A DNA stretch of 36,338 bases from a virus, in IMG/VR virus record IMGVR_UViG_3300048919_000561, positions 1-36,338 of that record. One strand, 5' to 3'. The notes below the pieces were generated by a model. That model saw only the letters and a list, made by a program, of their open reading frames with translations. It was not told the DNA's origin and did no database searches. How positions within the stretch are numbered: position 1 is the stretch's first letter; each line of letters opens with the position of its first letter. Shown piece by piece: positions 13,248-20,933 of the stretch. The translations under genes were made by a program, and so were the position numbers.

Positions 13248-14093
13248 ATGCCGATGTTTTACTCTCCACCGCAGACGGTTCGAGAACGGGAATATCTCTA
13301 CATTGACGGTGGATGCCTGAGGGCCACCATCAAAAGCATGAGCAAGGAACTTTTCGGAGATGAAAATTGCTATCAGCCTCTCGTAAAGGCGTTGGCGAGT
13401 GGGGGGTATGACAAGATTTACTATTACGATGCTGTTCCGGGTCGGGATCACGGCGAGAACGAAGCTGCATATGAGCTCCGCGTCCAACCAGATCACGAAA
13501 GGTTTGCGAAAATTCAGGCACTGGATCGCGTCCATGTGGCATTGGGGCGACTGCAGGGACCGAACAAGCGCCAAAAAGGCGTCGATGTCAGATTAGCCGT
13601 AGATATGATGACACACGCCTTCCGTGGACATGTTTCGAAGGCCACGCTTTTTGCGGGGGACTCCGATTTCGTACCGCTTATAAAAGCGTTGGTGGGGGAG
13701 GGTATGCACGTCACTCTATGGCACCCGCCTCAAGCAAACGCTGAACTAAAGGGCGCTGCTGATACGACACGACTGTTCAATTTCAAGGCAGATTATGGCG
13801 CTTTTTCACAAGATGGCGCGGAGGCGGCTTTCCAAAATCGCGGCTCCTGGCATGGAGCCATGCCACCGGATGGCCCGGGGGTGGAGAATTGTATGCGGGT
13901 TGGAAACGTGTTTTTCGTAGGAACGTGGTCTAACTCTGAACTCAATATTTGGCGTAGCGAGGATACCGAGAGTTGGTCGTCCATTAGCTTGTTTGTTCCT
14001 GGCGCCGATCTAAGTAGAGCCACTGCGGCGTTCGAATTTATCTATGGTTGGGGAATATTCCCAGATGGCGAGAAATCGATCGTTTGTGGCTGA
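13248..14093 (+). CDS. NYN-domain protein (LabA/DUF88-like RNase candidate) with C-terminal extension
   Basis: Residues ~15-165 form a PIN-like NYN domain, a metal-dependent ribonuclease fold. The acidic active-site positions are visible: Asp20 in YIDGG, Asp113 and Asp119 in KGVDVRLAVDM, and Asp138/Asp140 in AGDSDF. The last ~85 residues are extra, Trp-rich and read like one or two beta-propeller-type blades (FFVGTWSNSELNIWRSEDTE), which is unusual for this family. ATG 13248 has AAGGGTG upstream. The gene stands alone and ends before a strong hairpin. NYN proteins occur in RNA turnover and in defence loci; the role here is open. Confidence 0.72.
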   Translation: MPMFYSPPQTVREREYLYIDGGCLRATIKSMSKELFGDENCYQPLVKALASGGYDKIYYYDAVPGRDHGENEAAYELRVQPDHERFAKIQALDRVHVALGRLQGPNKRQKGVDVRLAVDMMTHAFRGHVSKATLFAGDSDFVPLIKALVGEGMHVTLWHPPQANAELKGAADTTRLFNFKADYGAFSQDGAEAAFQNRGSWHGAMPPDGPGVENCMRVGNVFFVGTWSNSELNIWRSEDTESWSSISLFVPGADLSRATAAFEFIYGWGIFPDGEKSIVCG

Positions 14094-14114
14094 AGAACGG
14101 TCAATATCGCGTAA

Positions 14115-14134
14115 GGCCCGGATTGCTCCGGGCC
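14115..14134 (+). terminator. Hairpin after the NYN gene
   Basis: GGCCCGG and CCGGGCC form a perfect 7-bp GC stem with a 6-nt loop, 21 bp after the NYN stop. No T tract follows, so efficiency is uncertain. The minus-strand gene ending at 14190 could use it too. Confidence 0.5.
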
Positions 14135-14189
14135 ATCACCTCAATAGTATTTCAGTTGAACATCGCGCTTGATCACGGCGGCAGACGGT

Positions 14190-14639
14190 TTAGACGATGA
14201 TATCGCGGTCCTGAAAATTCTTCACGAATGCGGCGGCACCCTCAGGCGTGTCAAAACCCACAACGGTGTAATAACTGAATTTCGAAACTGCACCATCCGC
14301 TTCAGCGTTTCCTACCATAACGTCCGTCGCCAGTGTCGCTTCACTCATGACTTCGTCTTGGTTCGCACCGGTTGCCGCATCCAGACACGACGCCCAATAG
14401 TCGGCACCGATCTCCGAAATGTCGTAAGCGAGCAGGTGCTTCGTCTGAGCCGCCAGGATCAACGTTTGGAATTCGCGCAAATTCTCTGAACGCTCCTCTG
14501 GCGAAAGGTCCAGTACGACGTAAAGTTCATCAGCACGACAACGAACGTGGCCGCACAGGTTGGGAAGCTCCTCAATGCTCTTGAGCGCTGTTGCGAAAGC
14601 AGAGCCCGGATCGACGGGCGTGCGAAAATAGTATGCCAA
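14190..14639 (-). CDS. Hypothetical protein, 149 aa
   Basis: The frame opens with TTG at 14639 (reading LAYYFRTPVD) with AAGGA about 8 nt upstream; no in-frame ATG lies near the N-terminus. The product is soluble and acidic, with Cys at about residues 29 and 34, and a C-terminal part (SYYTVVGFDTPEGAAAFVKN) that looks like a ferredoxin-like alpha/beta end. I recognise no family. It follows the 14723-14998 gene in the same direction, 83 bp downstream. Confidence 0.55.
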   Translation of the reverse strand: MAYYFRTPVDPGSAFATALKSIEELPNLCGHVRCRADELYVVLDLSPEERSENLREFQTLILAAQTKHLLAYDISEIGADYWASCLDAATGANQDEVMSEATLATDVMVGNAEADGAVSKFSYYTVVGFDTPEGAAAFVKNFQDRDIIV

Positions 14640-14722
14640 GATATAATCCTTCTTTTGATGGCTTTAAAAACGGGAAAAGTTTCGGTGAGGTGATGCGTGG
14701 ACAAATCCAGGCATCCTCATAG

Positions 14723-14998
14723 TCAGGGTTTCGGGTTTTGCAGCTTCCACAGCATTAGGTCGATGCTTGGATCGGCGTGCCAAGCCATGAGCGCCAGCCA
14801 GTAGTAATTGCGTTCCGCCATGCAGTTTGCCATCGCATCCTCATCCGCTTTGATGGTGGCATTCCATTTGACCGGATCGATACCGCCGGGACCATTCAGC
14901 GAGCGCAACTTCTCCTGGCTTTCTTCTGTGATGCGCAAGACTTCGACGCTTGCATCGAGGTACTTCCTCAGCACCGTTTCCACGGGTGTGTTGTTCAT
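14723..14998 (-). CDS. Hypothetical helical protein, 91 aa
   Basis: ATG 14998 lies after a purine-rich stretch (GGAGAAAGAAAAAG). The product is predicted all-helical, with a conserved-looking MANCMAERNYYWLALMAW segment at about residues 55-72. I recognise no family. It lies between the HNH-accessory-like gene upstream and the 149-aa gene downstream on the same strand, and may share a transcript with both. Confidence 0.55.
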   Translation of the reverse strand: MNNTPVETVLRKYLDASVEVLRITEESQEKLRSLNGPGGIDPVKWNATIKADEDAMANCMAERNYYWLALMAWHADPSIDLMLWKLQNPKP

Positions 14999-15149
14999 TT
15001 CTTTTTCTTTCTCCAGTACGGCGGTCGCACGGGTGCTGCCACTCGTTGAGCCTTTGGCGTTTCCGCTAGGGGTTTAAACACATCGTTGCTCTCTGATCGG
15101 AACTCAGCGAGATAGTCGGGCCAGCAGCAAGCCAGCCCGCAGATGTAGA

Positions 15150-15896
15150 TCACTGAAGGTCGCGATAGGTTTCACCGTTACGAATTTGGCTGATTGTTCT
15201 TCGGGTGACGCCGTATAGGTTCATTAATTGTAACTCTGTCATCGGGGCGTTACGGATGTGCTTGATCTGCATTTCGGTGAACAAACGGCGGAGTTTGGCG
15301 CTAGAGCCCGCCTCAGTTGAGTTCAACTTAAGCCATCGGAAATTGTCCGGGCCAAACGGTTTCTTTGCATCAATACGACGGAGCACCGTATACTCCTGAT
15401 AAGGTCCTTCACGGAGGACATCGTGGTAGAACGAATCGAAGTCATACCAAGCATCGACCATTATCGCGCCAGTCGTACGAGTAACCTTGCTCAGCTTCAA
15501 CCAATGCCGATACACGGGACGAACGACCGGATCGTGAACGTTAACCTTGTGCCGCTGCGGCGCTTTGCGCTCAACATCGCCAGTCTCAACAACCAACGGC
15601 TTATCAGCGACAAAATCAGGTGCGCCGCAACTTGCGCCGGTTACGCGTCTCTTACGCCAACGCCCTTTTTGACTTACGATGTACGAGACGCCGCGTTCGA
15701 ACTGCATCGGGTTGCCACGAGCATCGACAGCTATGGGATAGAGAAATTTGCCGTTTGGCATTTCCATCATTAGGCCATATCCGTGCGATAACACGTCTGA
15801 CTGAATGGCGCTTGGTGCAGCGGGGACTTCGTTTGAACGGACGTATCCTAGGCAAGCGGCCAGATGGTCTAGGATGGAAGAAAGCAGTCTTAACAT
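15150..15896 (-). CDS. Phage HNH-accessory-like protein with C-terminal HTH, 248 aa
   Basis: ATG 15896 has GGAGC 6 nt upstream. Residues ~150-190 carry the pattern W-x-x-F-x-x-F-x-D ... RRID ... FGPDNFRW that flanks or replaces HNH nuclease cores in many phage mobile-nuclease proteins. Residues ~205-243 (MTELQLMNLYGVTRRTISQI) are a helix-turn-helix of the kind found at the end of those proteins. The classical HNH His/Asn residues are not evident, so nuclease activity is doubtful. The N-terminal ~120 residues are unassigned. It may be a free-standing DNA-binding relative of homing nucleases. Confidence 0.6.
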   Translation of the reverse strand: MLRLLSSILDHLAACLGYVRSNEVPAAPSAIQSDVLSHGYGLMMEMPNGKFLYPIAVDARGNPMQFERGVSYIVSQKGRWRKRRVTGASCGAPDFVADKPLVVETGDVERKAPQRHKVNVHDPVVRPVYRHWLKLSKVTRTTGAIMVDAWYDFDSFYHDVLREGPYQEYTVLRRIDAKKPFGPDNFRWLKLNSTEAGSSAKLRRLFTEMQIKHIRNAPMTELQLMNLYGVTRRTISQIRNGETYRDLQ

Positions 15897-15962
15897 TTAT
15901 TGCTCCATGCGTGATGATTCGCCGGGCGAATATGCCGCTGGCGCAACTCGGTCTGATTGAGT

Positions 15963-15990
15963 TGGTGACCGTTAGAGGCATCGAACCTCG
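15963..15990 (-). other. tRNA 3'-end-like sequence (T arm, acceptor strand, CCA)
   Basis: On the minus strand CGAGG-TTCGATG-CCTCT reads as a T arm (four of five stem pairs), followed by seven acceptor bases, A and CCA at exactly tRNA spacing. No matching 5' acceptor strand, D arm or canonical anticodon loop is found upstream. It therefore looks like a tRNA 3' fragment, as left by or carried for site-specific integration, rather than a complete tRNA. Confidence 0.4.
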
Positions 15991-16105
15991 TGAAGCGCCC
16001 TATACGCACAGTCTTGACGACGGCATGGAGATGCGTCGCTGAGGCGTTATTAGCCGCACTTATCCGAAGCTGCAATATAAAATTAGTTGAATTGGTGAAT
16101 TATGG

Positions 16106-16495
16106 TTAACCTTGGCGAGTTTCCGCGCCGATTACTTGCGCATTAGCTGGCGTTACATCGACGATCTGTGCCTGCAGCGATTTGCGTGCGCGGGCTGCAT
16201 CCGCGAGGATATCGGCCATATGTGTGACCTGCACATCAACGTCGACCTTTTGCGCAGCCTTGCTAACAAACGGTGCTAGAAACATGTCGGTTGCTTTTAA
16301 CCGCACCATTTCATTCGTGCTGTTCATCATCAAGTCATATGCGACCTGGACCGCTTCAAGTGTTTTCGCCTGCAACGCTTGCTTGATTTCGTCGGGTACT
16401 GGTGGTCTGCCTTTCGGGTTGCCGCTCTGCCCCGGCTTAAATTTCTTTCTTTCCAGGGTCGCCTTTTGTGCTTCGCTAAGTACTCGTTTCGCCAT
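16106..16495 (-). CDS. DUF5681-like protein, small terminase candidate, 129 aa
   Basis: The N-terminal KKFKPGQSGNPKGRPPVPDE is the hallmark of DUF5681-type phage proteins, commonly encoded beside the large terminase and proposed as DNA-recognition subunits. The rest is helical with a possible coiled coil (residues ~90-115). ATG 16495 has GGAGG 5 nt upstream and overlaps the previous stop (TAATG). Unusually, it lies on the strand opposite TerL, with its operon diverging from the late operon at about 16.8 kb. Confidence 0.6.
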   Translation of the reverse strand: MAKRVLSEAQKATLERKKFKPGQSGNPKGRPPVPDEIKQALQAKTLEAVQVAYDLMMNSTNEMVRLKATDMFLAPFVSKAAQKVDVDVQVTHMADILADAARARKSLQAQIVDVTPANAQVIGAETRQG

Positions 16496-16761
16496 TAGTC
16501 CTCCATCTCGTGTCCGCCGAGCAGCGCGAGAAACTTTCGGCCATCGTCGTCGTAGGTAAAGTTGATCGTGAAGGATTTCGGGCTTGTCTGCTCGAATGTG
16601 TAATCGCGTCCGATTTCAGCCGTGATCCACGCGCCGAACCGTTTCTCGATCCACTGCGCAGTTGCTTCATCCGCTAGAATGCCGGGATTTATCTTGAGGT
16701 ATTCGGTAAGACCGTTCTCGCCGCGCTTATGGCCCTCTGCGATTTCATATTGAATTTTCAT
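16495..16761 (-). CDS. Hypothetical protein, 88 aa, first gene of the divergent pair
   Basis: ATG 16761 has GGAG 8 nt upstream and a TAAATA element 21 nt further up. The protein is soluble; its end (INFTYDDDGRKFLALLGGHEMED) loosely resembles the C-terminal motif of the 5835 and 6278 gene products. The stop overlaps the start of the DUF5681-like gene, so the two are coupled. The function is unknown. Confidence 0.6.
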   Translation of the reverse strand: MKIQYEIAEGHKRGENGLTEYLKINPGILADEATAQWIEKRFGAWITAEIGRDYTFEQTSPKSFTINFTYDDDGRKFLALLGGHEMED

Positions 16762-16782
16762 GGGTGTTCTCCGTGCTGTCCA

Positions 16783-16788
16783 TATTTA
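16783..16788 (-). promoter_or_regulatory. TAAATA element, leftward, in the divergent region
   Basis: CTAAATATGG reads on the minus strand 21 nt before the 16761 start. Together with the rightward copy at 16830 it forms a divergent pair about 40 bp apart. TAGCCGGAC is repeated at 16787 and 16834. Promoter function is inferred. Confidence 0.4.
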
Positions 16789-16829
16789 GCCGGACGGAGG
16801 GTTTGAGCGCTCAAAATGCGAGGTGAAAA

Positions 16830-16854
16830 TAAATAGCCGGACTTAAACAGCCGG
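16830..16854 (+). promoter_or_regulatory. TAAATA element, rightward, before TerL
   Basis: TAAATAG (16830-16836) lies 29 nt before the TerL start. CCGG at 16837 and 16851 could pair in the leader. It is the likely transcription start region of the late operon. Confidence 0.4.
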
Positions 16855-16864
16855 TAGAAAATTT

Positions 16865-18286
16865 ATGAACCTCAACAAAGAGGAACAGAAGCAATTTGCG
16901 GAGCTGCTACAGCAGTTTCACCAAGACATCGAATTCTTCGCGATCACGCTATTCGGGCATGATAATGCGCTTCGCCCCAAGCAGATCGAGTTCTGCAACG
17001 CCTTCCGCAATTACAAGCGCATCACCTTCAAAGGCGGCGTCGGCTTCGGCAAGACGCGAGCGCTTGCAATCCTTGTTTGGTGGAGCCTCTTCACGCACGA
17101 TCAGGTGCAGGTCACGATCTTTGGACCTAACGAAGGTCAGATCAAGTCGGGTATCTGGAAGGAACTGCAAATCCTTCACGCCAAGATGCACCCCATCTGG
17201 AAAGACCTGTGGGACGTAACTGCGACGCGCATTCAACGAACTAAAAACTCTGCTGATTGCTTTGCCGAGTTTCGCCTTGCCAACAAGGACAACGTTTCAT
17301 CCGCACGCGGTATTCACCAGATCAACAATTTCGTTTTCGTTGACGAAGCCACAGGCGTTCCAGACGAAATTTACACGGAAGCGCTCGTAAACGTGCTTCG
17401 CGATCCCAACGGCAAATTGTGCCTGATCTCCAACCCATCAACCACGAGCGGCTACTTCTGGGAGACATGGAACGGCAACATCGCGCCGATGTGGGCGAAG
17501 GTGCATGGTCGAATGACCGACGCGCCGCATGTCACGGAAGAAGATCTCAAAGCCGCTGAAATCGAGTACGGCGGCAAGTTCTCCCGCGAGTATCGCATCC
17601 TCGTCCTTGGCGAGTTTCCGTTGAGCGACACAGACGGTCTTATCCCTCGCAATCTCGTTGAGCAGGCCATCGAAAACGAAGCCGCTGTACCGTCGGATCG
17701 TCTGCCGATCATATGGGGCCTTGATCCGGCTGAAGGTGGCGACCGCAGCGTTTTAGTCATCCGACACGACAACCAGGTTCTCGCAGTACACTCGTGGCGC
17801 GGTCTGGAAACCAAGCAACTTGCGATGAAAGTCCGTGATCTCTTCCAGGCCACTCCAAAACAGCAGCGCCCTTTGGCGATCTGCGTTGACGCTATCGGTA
17901 TCGGCAATGGTGTTTGGAGCGACCTCCAATACATGGGCCTGCCGGCGAAAAAGGTTATCGTTTCGTCAAGCCCCACGCGCCGCGCCGACTTTTACAGTCG
18001 TTTGCGTGATCAGCTTTGGTGGGAGTGCAAGGAGTGGTTCGCGACTGAAAACGTCTGCATTCCAAACAACGAAGACCTAGTGAAAGAATTGCTGCTGCCG
18101 AATTACGAGAGCGACAGCGGTAAGATCAAAGTCGAGAAGAAGTCGGACATGAAGAAGCGTTTCAAGGGCGTTTCTCCTGACCACGCAGACGCGCTTTGCC
18201 TGACCTTCGCGATCAGCCCGACGAGATACGCCAGCAAGTACGAATGGCGACCAGACGTGGAAATTGACCTTCGCCAGTACGAGTGA
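16865..18286 (+). CDS. Terminase large subunit (TerL), DNA-packaging motor
   Basis: ATP-driven packaging motor and headful or site-specific nuclease. The ATPase has Walker A GGVGFGKT (residues 57-64) and Walker B FVFVDEA with Asp160 and Glu161. The RNase H-like nuclease has Asp287 (GLDPAEGG), Asp342 (CVDAIG) and Asp439/Asp442 (PDHAD). At 473 aa it has typical length and both domains intact. It opens the plus-strand late operon, followed by the portal gene. The ribosome-binding site is weak (GGTAG), and a TAAATA element and a possible small hairpin sit in the leader. Confidence 0.93.
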   Translation: MNLNKEEQKQFAELLQQFHQDIEFFAITLFGHDNALRPKQIEFCNAFRNYKRITFKGGVGFGKTRALAILVWWSLFTHDQVQVTIFGPNEGQIKSGIWKELQILHAKMHPIWKDLWDVTATRIQRTKNSADCFAEFRLANKDNVSSARGIHQINNFVFVDEATGVPDEIYTEALVNVLRDPNGKLCLISNPSTTSGYFWETWNGNIAPMWAKVHGRMTDAPHVTEEDLKAAEIEYGGKFSREYRILVLGEFPLSDTDGLIPRNLVEQAIENEAAVPSDRLPIIWGLDPAEGGDRSVLVIRHDNQVLAVHSWRGLETKQLAMKVRDLFQATPKQQRPLAICVDAIGIGNGVWSDLQYMGLPAKKVIVSSSPTRRADFYSRLRDQLWWECKEWFATENVCIPNNEDLVKELLLPNYESDSGKIKVEKKSDMKKRFKGVSPDHADALCLTFAISPTRYASKYEWRPDVEIDLRQYE

Positions 18287-18304
18287 CGGAAACGCACCTC
18301 GCAA

Positions 18305-18352
18305 TAAATACGGGACAATCAATAAAAATAAGAACGACGGGTCGCACCGTCG
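18305..18352 (+). promoter_or_regulatory. TAAATAC element plus hairpin before the portal gene
   Basis: TAAATAC at 18305-18311 is followed by a 6-bp hairpin (CGACGG 18335-18340 with CCGTCG 18347-18352) and then AAAGG and the ATG at 18364. It lies just after the TerL stop, which argues for the portal start at 18364 and not at 18283. Confidence 0.4.
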
Positions 18353-18363
18353 CGAAAGGCCCG

Positions 18364-20607
18364 ATGGCGAAAATCACCAAAACCAAGAAGATTGATGAGG
18401 AAGCGCTAGTAAGCAGTATCGCTAAAGCGACCAGTGAAGCGGTTGGAGTTTCAGTCACCAACATCGCAAACAAGCAAGAAGCCGCTCTAAAACTTTACCA
18501 GCGCGAGCCATTCTCGTCCGACAAAGACGGCGATGGCAAAAGCAAATACATCAGCCCAGACGTCCAAGAGCGCACAGATTGGGCAACGGCGCAGTTGATC
18601 CGCGTCTTTGATAGCCAAGGCCGCGTTGTCGAGTTTTCCCCAAACGAACCAAGTGATCAGCCAACCGCTGACCAGATGACGGACGCCTGCAACTTCGTTG
18701 TTCGCTCGAAAAACTCCCACGTCGCAATGCTTAGCCCATGGGTCAAAAATGGCTTCCTAACCGGCCTGGGTGTGACAATGGTGGAGTTTCGCAAAGAGCG
18801 TGAAGAACTACGCGAAGAAACTGCCGAGGGCTTATCGGACATTCAGCTCGTCGCTTTCCAAGAACAACATGATCGCGGTGAGATCGTCATTGAGGGCCAT
18901 GGCGAGCCATATGATGCGCCTACGCCCGAGGCTATGCCTGGAATGCCACCTGAACTAGCAGCGCTTGCAAAGCAGATGCAGCCAAAAGTCCGCGACATCA
19001 CCTTTAGACGTGTCCGGGAGATTCCACAGGTCAACATCATCAACTTGCCTCCCGAAGACTTCATCGTTTCGACGGATGCGGAAATGAACCAGCAGACAGG
19101 GGGCATCAAGGCCAGTTTGCAGGGTCACAAGAGCATCAAGAGCCGAAGCGACTTGCTGGATATGAATTTCCCAGCGGAAAAGGTGAACGACATTCCGAAA
19201 GCTGAAGGCGATGGAAGCGGAATGGGCCGTCAGCGCAGCAAGGAAACCGACTATGACGACGGCGCGGGCGCGGTTGAAGATAAAGTTACGGTCTACGAGA
19301 TTTACATGAAGACGGATATTGGCACTGGAACGCGCCGTCATTACCGCTTCACGCTTGCTGGCGACCTGCAGAACAAGCCGGTGCTGCTTCACTACGAAGA
19401 GGTGACCAAGTTCTACCCATATGCAGCGTTTGTACCGTTCCCGATCCCAAATACGTTGTTCGGTCAGGGCATGGTTGATCGGGTCGGACCCGCTCAGCGT
19501 TTGAAGTCGCAGATCACTCGTGCGCAGCACGACAATCTGAATAAGGCTGTCAATCCGATCACCGTCTACAATCCAGACCTTGTCCGTGCTGATGATCTTC
19601 TCAATATTCACGCCGGTAAGGCAATTCGAAGCGAAGACCCAAGCGCGGGTATTTCCTGGGTGCAGCATCCGTTTACGGCGATGCAGGCACAGCCGATGAT
19701 CGACAGTCTGAACCAAGAACTTGATTACACTACCGGTGTCGGTGGTGCATTGGCATCGGTCAACGCATCTGACTTGCAAAACACGACCGCGACCGCCAAC
19801 GCGCAACGCGCAAGCAGCCAGCAGATGTTAGTCGAGCAAGTGTGTCGCGAGTTTGCAGATACCGGCTATCGCTATCTCTTCCGCATTATCGTTGACCTGT
19901 TTCAATCCAATCCAAAGGATGCGGAAACTTACATTCGTCGCCTGACAGGTTCCTTCACTCCGATCCAAATCGACATGTGGGATGCTGATATGGACGTAAC
20001 CGCGAACGTTGCGTTCGGCGTCACTGACAAGATTGGTAACTCCGCAAACCTGCAACAGGTATTGGCGCTGCAAACGCAGTTCCAGCCGATGGGACTTGCA
20101 AACTCACAGACACTATACACGACAGCAACGAAGATTGCCGAGAATGCGGGTTTCAAGAATGCGCAGGCTTTCTTTGTCGATCCATCGACATTGCCACCAC
20201 AGCCACCGGCTCCACCTCCACCGGACCCGAATAGCGCGTTGATTGAGCAGATGCGGATCAAGGGCGAATTGGATGCTGCTGCCAAGCAGAAGGAATATGA
20301 ATTCCAGTGGAACAAGTTGCGCATGGAAGACGACTTGAAGCGTGACCAGATGGCGCAGGATTTGGAAATCAAGCGTGCCGAGATTGAGGCTAAGTATCAG
20401 GCCCAGGTCAACATCGCACGTATCCAGCAGGAGCAGGCCCGCGAGCGTAACGACCTAGATTTTGCGGTCGCTGCAAACGAGGCACAGACACAGATCAAAG
20501 AGGCTGAACAACAGCAAGCGCAGCAGGAGCAAGCAGCACTAGCACAAGCTGCGCAGCAGCAGGTAATGATGCCTCCACAGGCTCCGCAGATGCCTCCGCA
20601 GTTTTAA
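18364..20607 (+). CDS. Portal protein, 747 aa
   Basis: Dodecameric ring at the capsid vertex through which DNA is packed and ejected. Length, position directly after TerL and the central QVNIINLPPEDFIVSTDAE and LFGQGMVDRVGPAQRLKSQI segments fit podovirus (P22/SU10-like) portals. The C-terminus (residues ~615-747) is a Gln/Ala/Glu-rich coiled coil ending in a Pro/Met/Gln tail, resembling the long barrel of P22-type portals. ATG 18364 has AAAGG 5 nt upstream; the GTG at 18283 overlaps the TerL stop but would translate through a probable promoter element. Confidence 0.88.
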   Translation: MAKITKTKKIDEEALVSSIAKATSEAVGVSVTNIANKQEAALKLYQREPFSSDKDGDGKSKYISPDVQERTDWATAQLIRVFDSQGRVVEFSPNEPSDQPTADQMTDACNFVVRSKNSHVAMLSPWVKNGFLTGLGVTMVEFRKEREELREETAEGLSDIQLVAFQEQHDRGEIVIEGHGEPYDAPTPEAMPGMPPELAALAKQMQPKVRDITFRRVREIPQVNIINLPPEDFIVSTDAEMNQQTGGIKASLQGHKSIKSRSDLLDMNFPAEKVNDIPKAEGDGSGMGRQRSKETDYDDGAGAVEDKVTVYEIYMKTDIGTGTRRHYRFTLAGDLQNKPVLLHYEEVTKFYPYAAFVPFPIPNTLFGQGMVDRVGPAQRLKSQITRAQHDNLNKAVNPITVYNPDLVRADDLLNIHAGKAIRSEDPSAGISWVQHPFTAMQAQPMIDSLNQELDYTTGVGGALASVNASDLQNTTATANAQRASSQQMLVEQVCREFADTGYRYLFRIIVDLFQSNPKDAETYIRRLTGSFTPIQIDMWDADMDVTANVAFGVTDKIGNSANLQQVLALQTQFQPMGLANSQTLYTTATKIAENAGFKNAQAFFVDPSTLPPQPPAPPPPDPNSALIEQMRIKGELDAAAKQKEYEFQWNKLRMEDDLKRDQMAQDLEIKRAEIEAKYQAQVNIARIQQEQARERNDLDFAVAANEAQTQIKEAEQQQAQQEQAALAQAAQQQVMMPPQAPQMPPQF

Positions 20608-20617
20608 GGAGTAAACA

Positions 20618-20872
20618 GTGAACCAAGAAATCATCGCACGCGGGCGAAATGCGAAGCGCGTGCTGGACATGCCGGAATTTCAGATGCTCACGGATGAGGT
20701 GCGAACAGAAATATTCGACCGCTTCCGCAAGACTAACGTGGTGGATCGTGAAGAGCGCGAAGAGATACACCGCATCATGTACGCGTGCGACCTGTTTATC
20801 GCCCGCCTGGAAAAGTATGTCGCGCAAGCAGAGACAGAGATTGCGGTGTCATCGCATGAGAACGATGCATAA
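20618..20872 (+). CDS. Small helical protein between portal and scaffold, 84 aa
   Basis: GTG 20618 has AAGGAG 8 nt upstream. The product is all-helical, charged, with EREEIHRIMYACDLFIARLEKYV in the middle. Small proteins in this position occur in many podoviruses and may act in head assembly, but I do not recognise this one. It is co-transcribed with the portal gene (10-bp gap). Confidence 0.65.
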   Translation: MNQEIIARGRNAKRVLDMPEFQMLTDEVRTEIFDRFRKTNVVDREEREEIHRIMYACDLFIARLEKYVAQAETEIAVSSHENDA

Positions 20873-20891
20873 GAGCATCAAGAACAACGTT

Positions 20892-20927
20892 CCTCAGTAA
20901 ATACGTTATCACTAACAATTACTGAGG
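20892..20927 (+). promoter_or_regulatory. TAAATAC element inside a 9-bp RBS-burying hairpin
   Basis: CCTCAGTAA (20892-20900) and TTACTGAGG (20919-20927) form a perfect 9-bp stem. The TAAATAC element starts in the 5' arm, and the GAGG ribosome-binding site of the scaffold gene (start 20934) lies in the 3' arm. Folding would block translation of the scaffold gene. Confidence 0.5.
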
Positions 20928-20933
20928 TAATTC

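Noticed and set aside
15963-16040. Complete tRNA on the minus strand
   Set aside because: The 3' end fits, but no acceptor 5' strand, D arm or anticodon loop with T33 could be found at proper spacing.
15620-16042. Plus-strand frame containing VRGIEPR
   Set aside because: This is the well-known false translation of a tRNA T arm read backwards, and it runs antisense to the 248-aa gene. Used instead as a hint for the tRNA-like fragment.
18955-19806. 283-aa open frame on the minus strand
   Set aside because: It lies wholly inside the portal gene, has no ribosome-binding site, and its composition is that of an antisense shadow.
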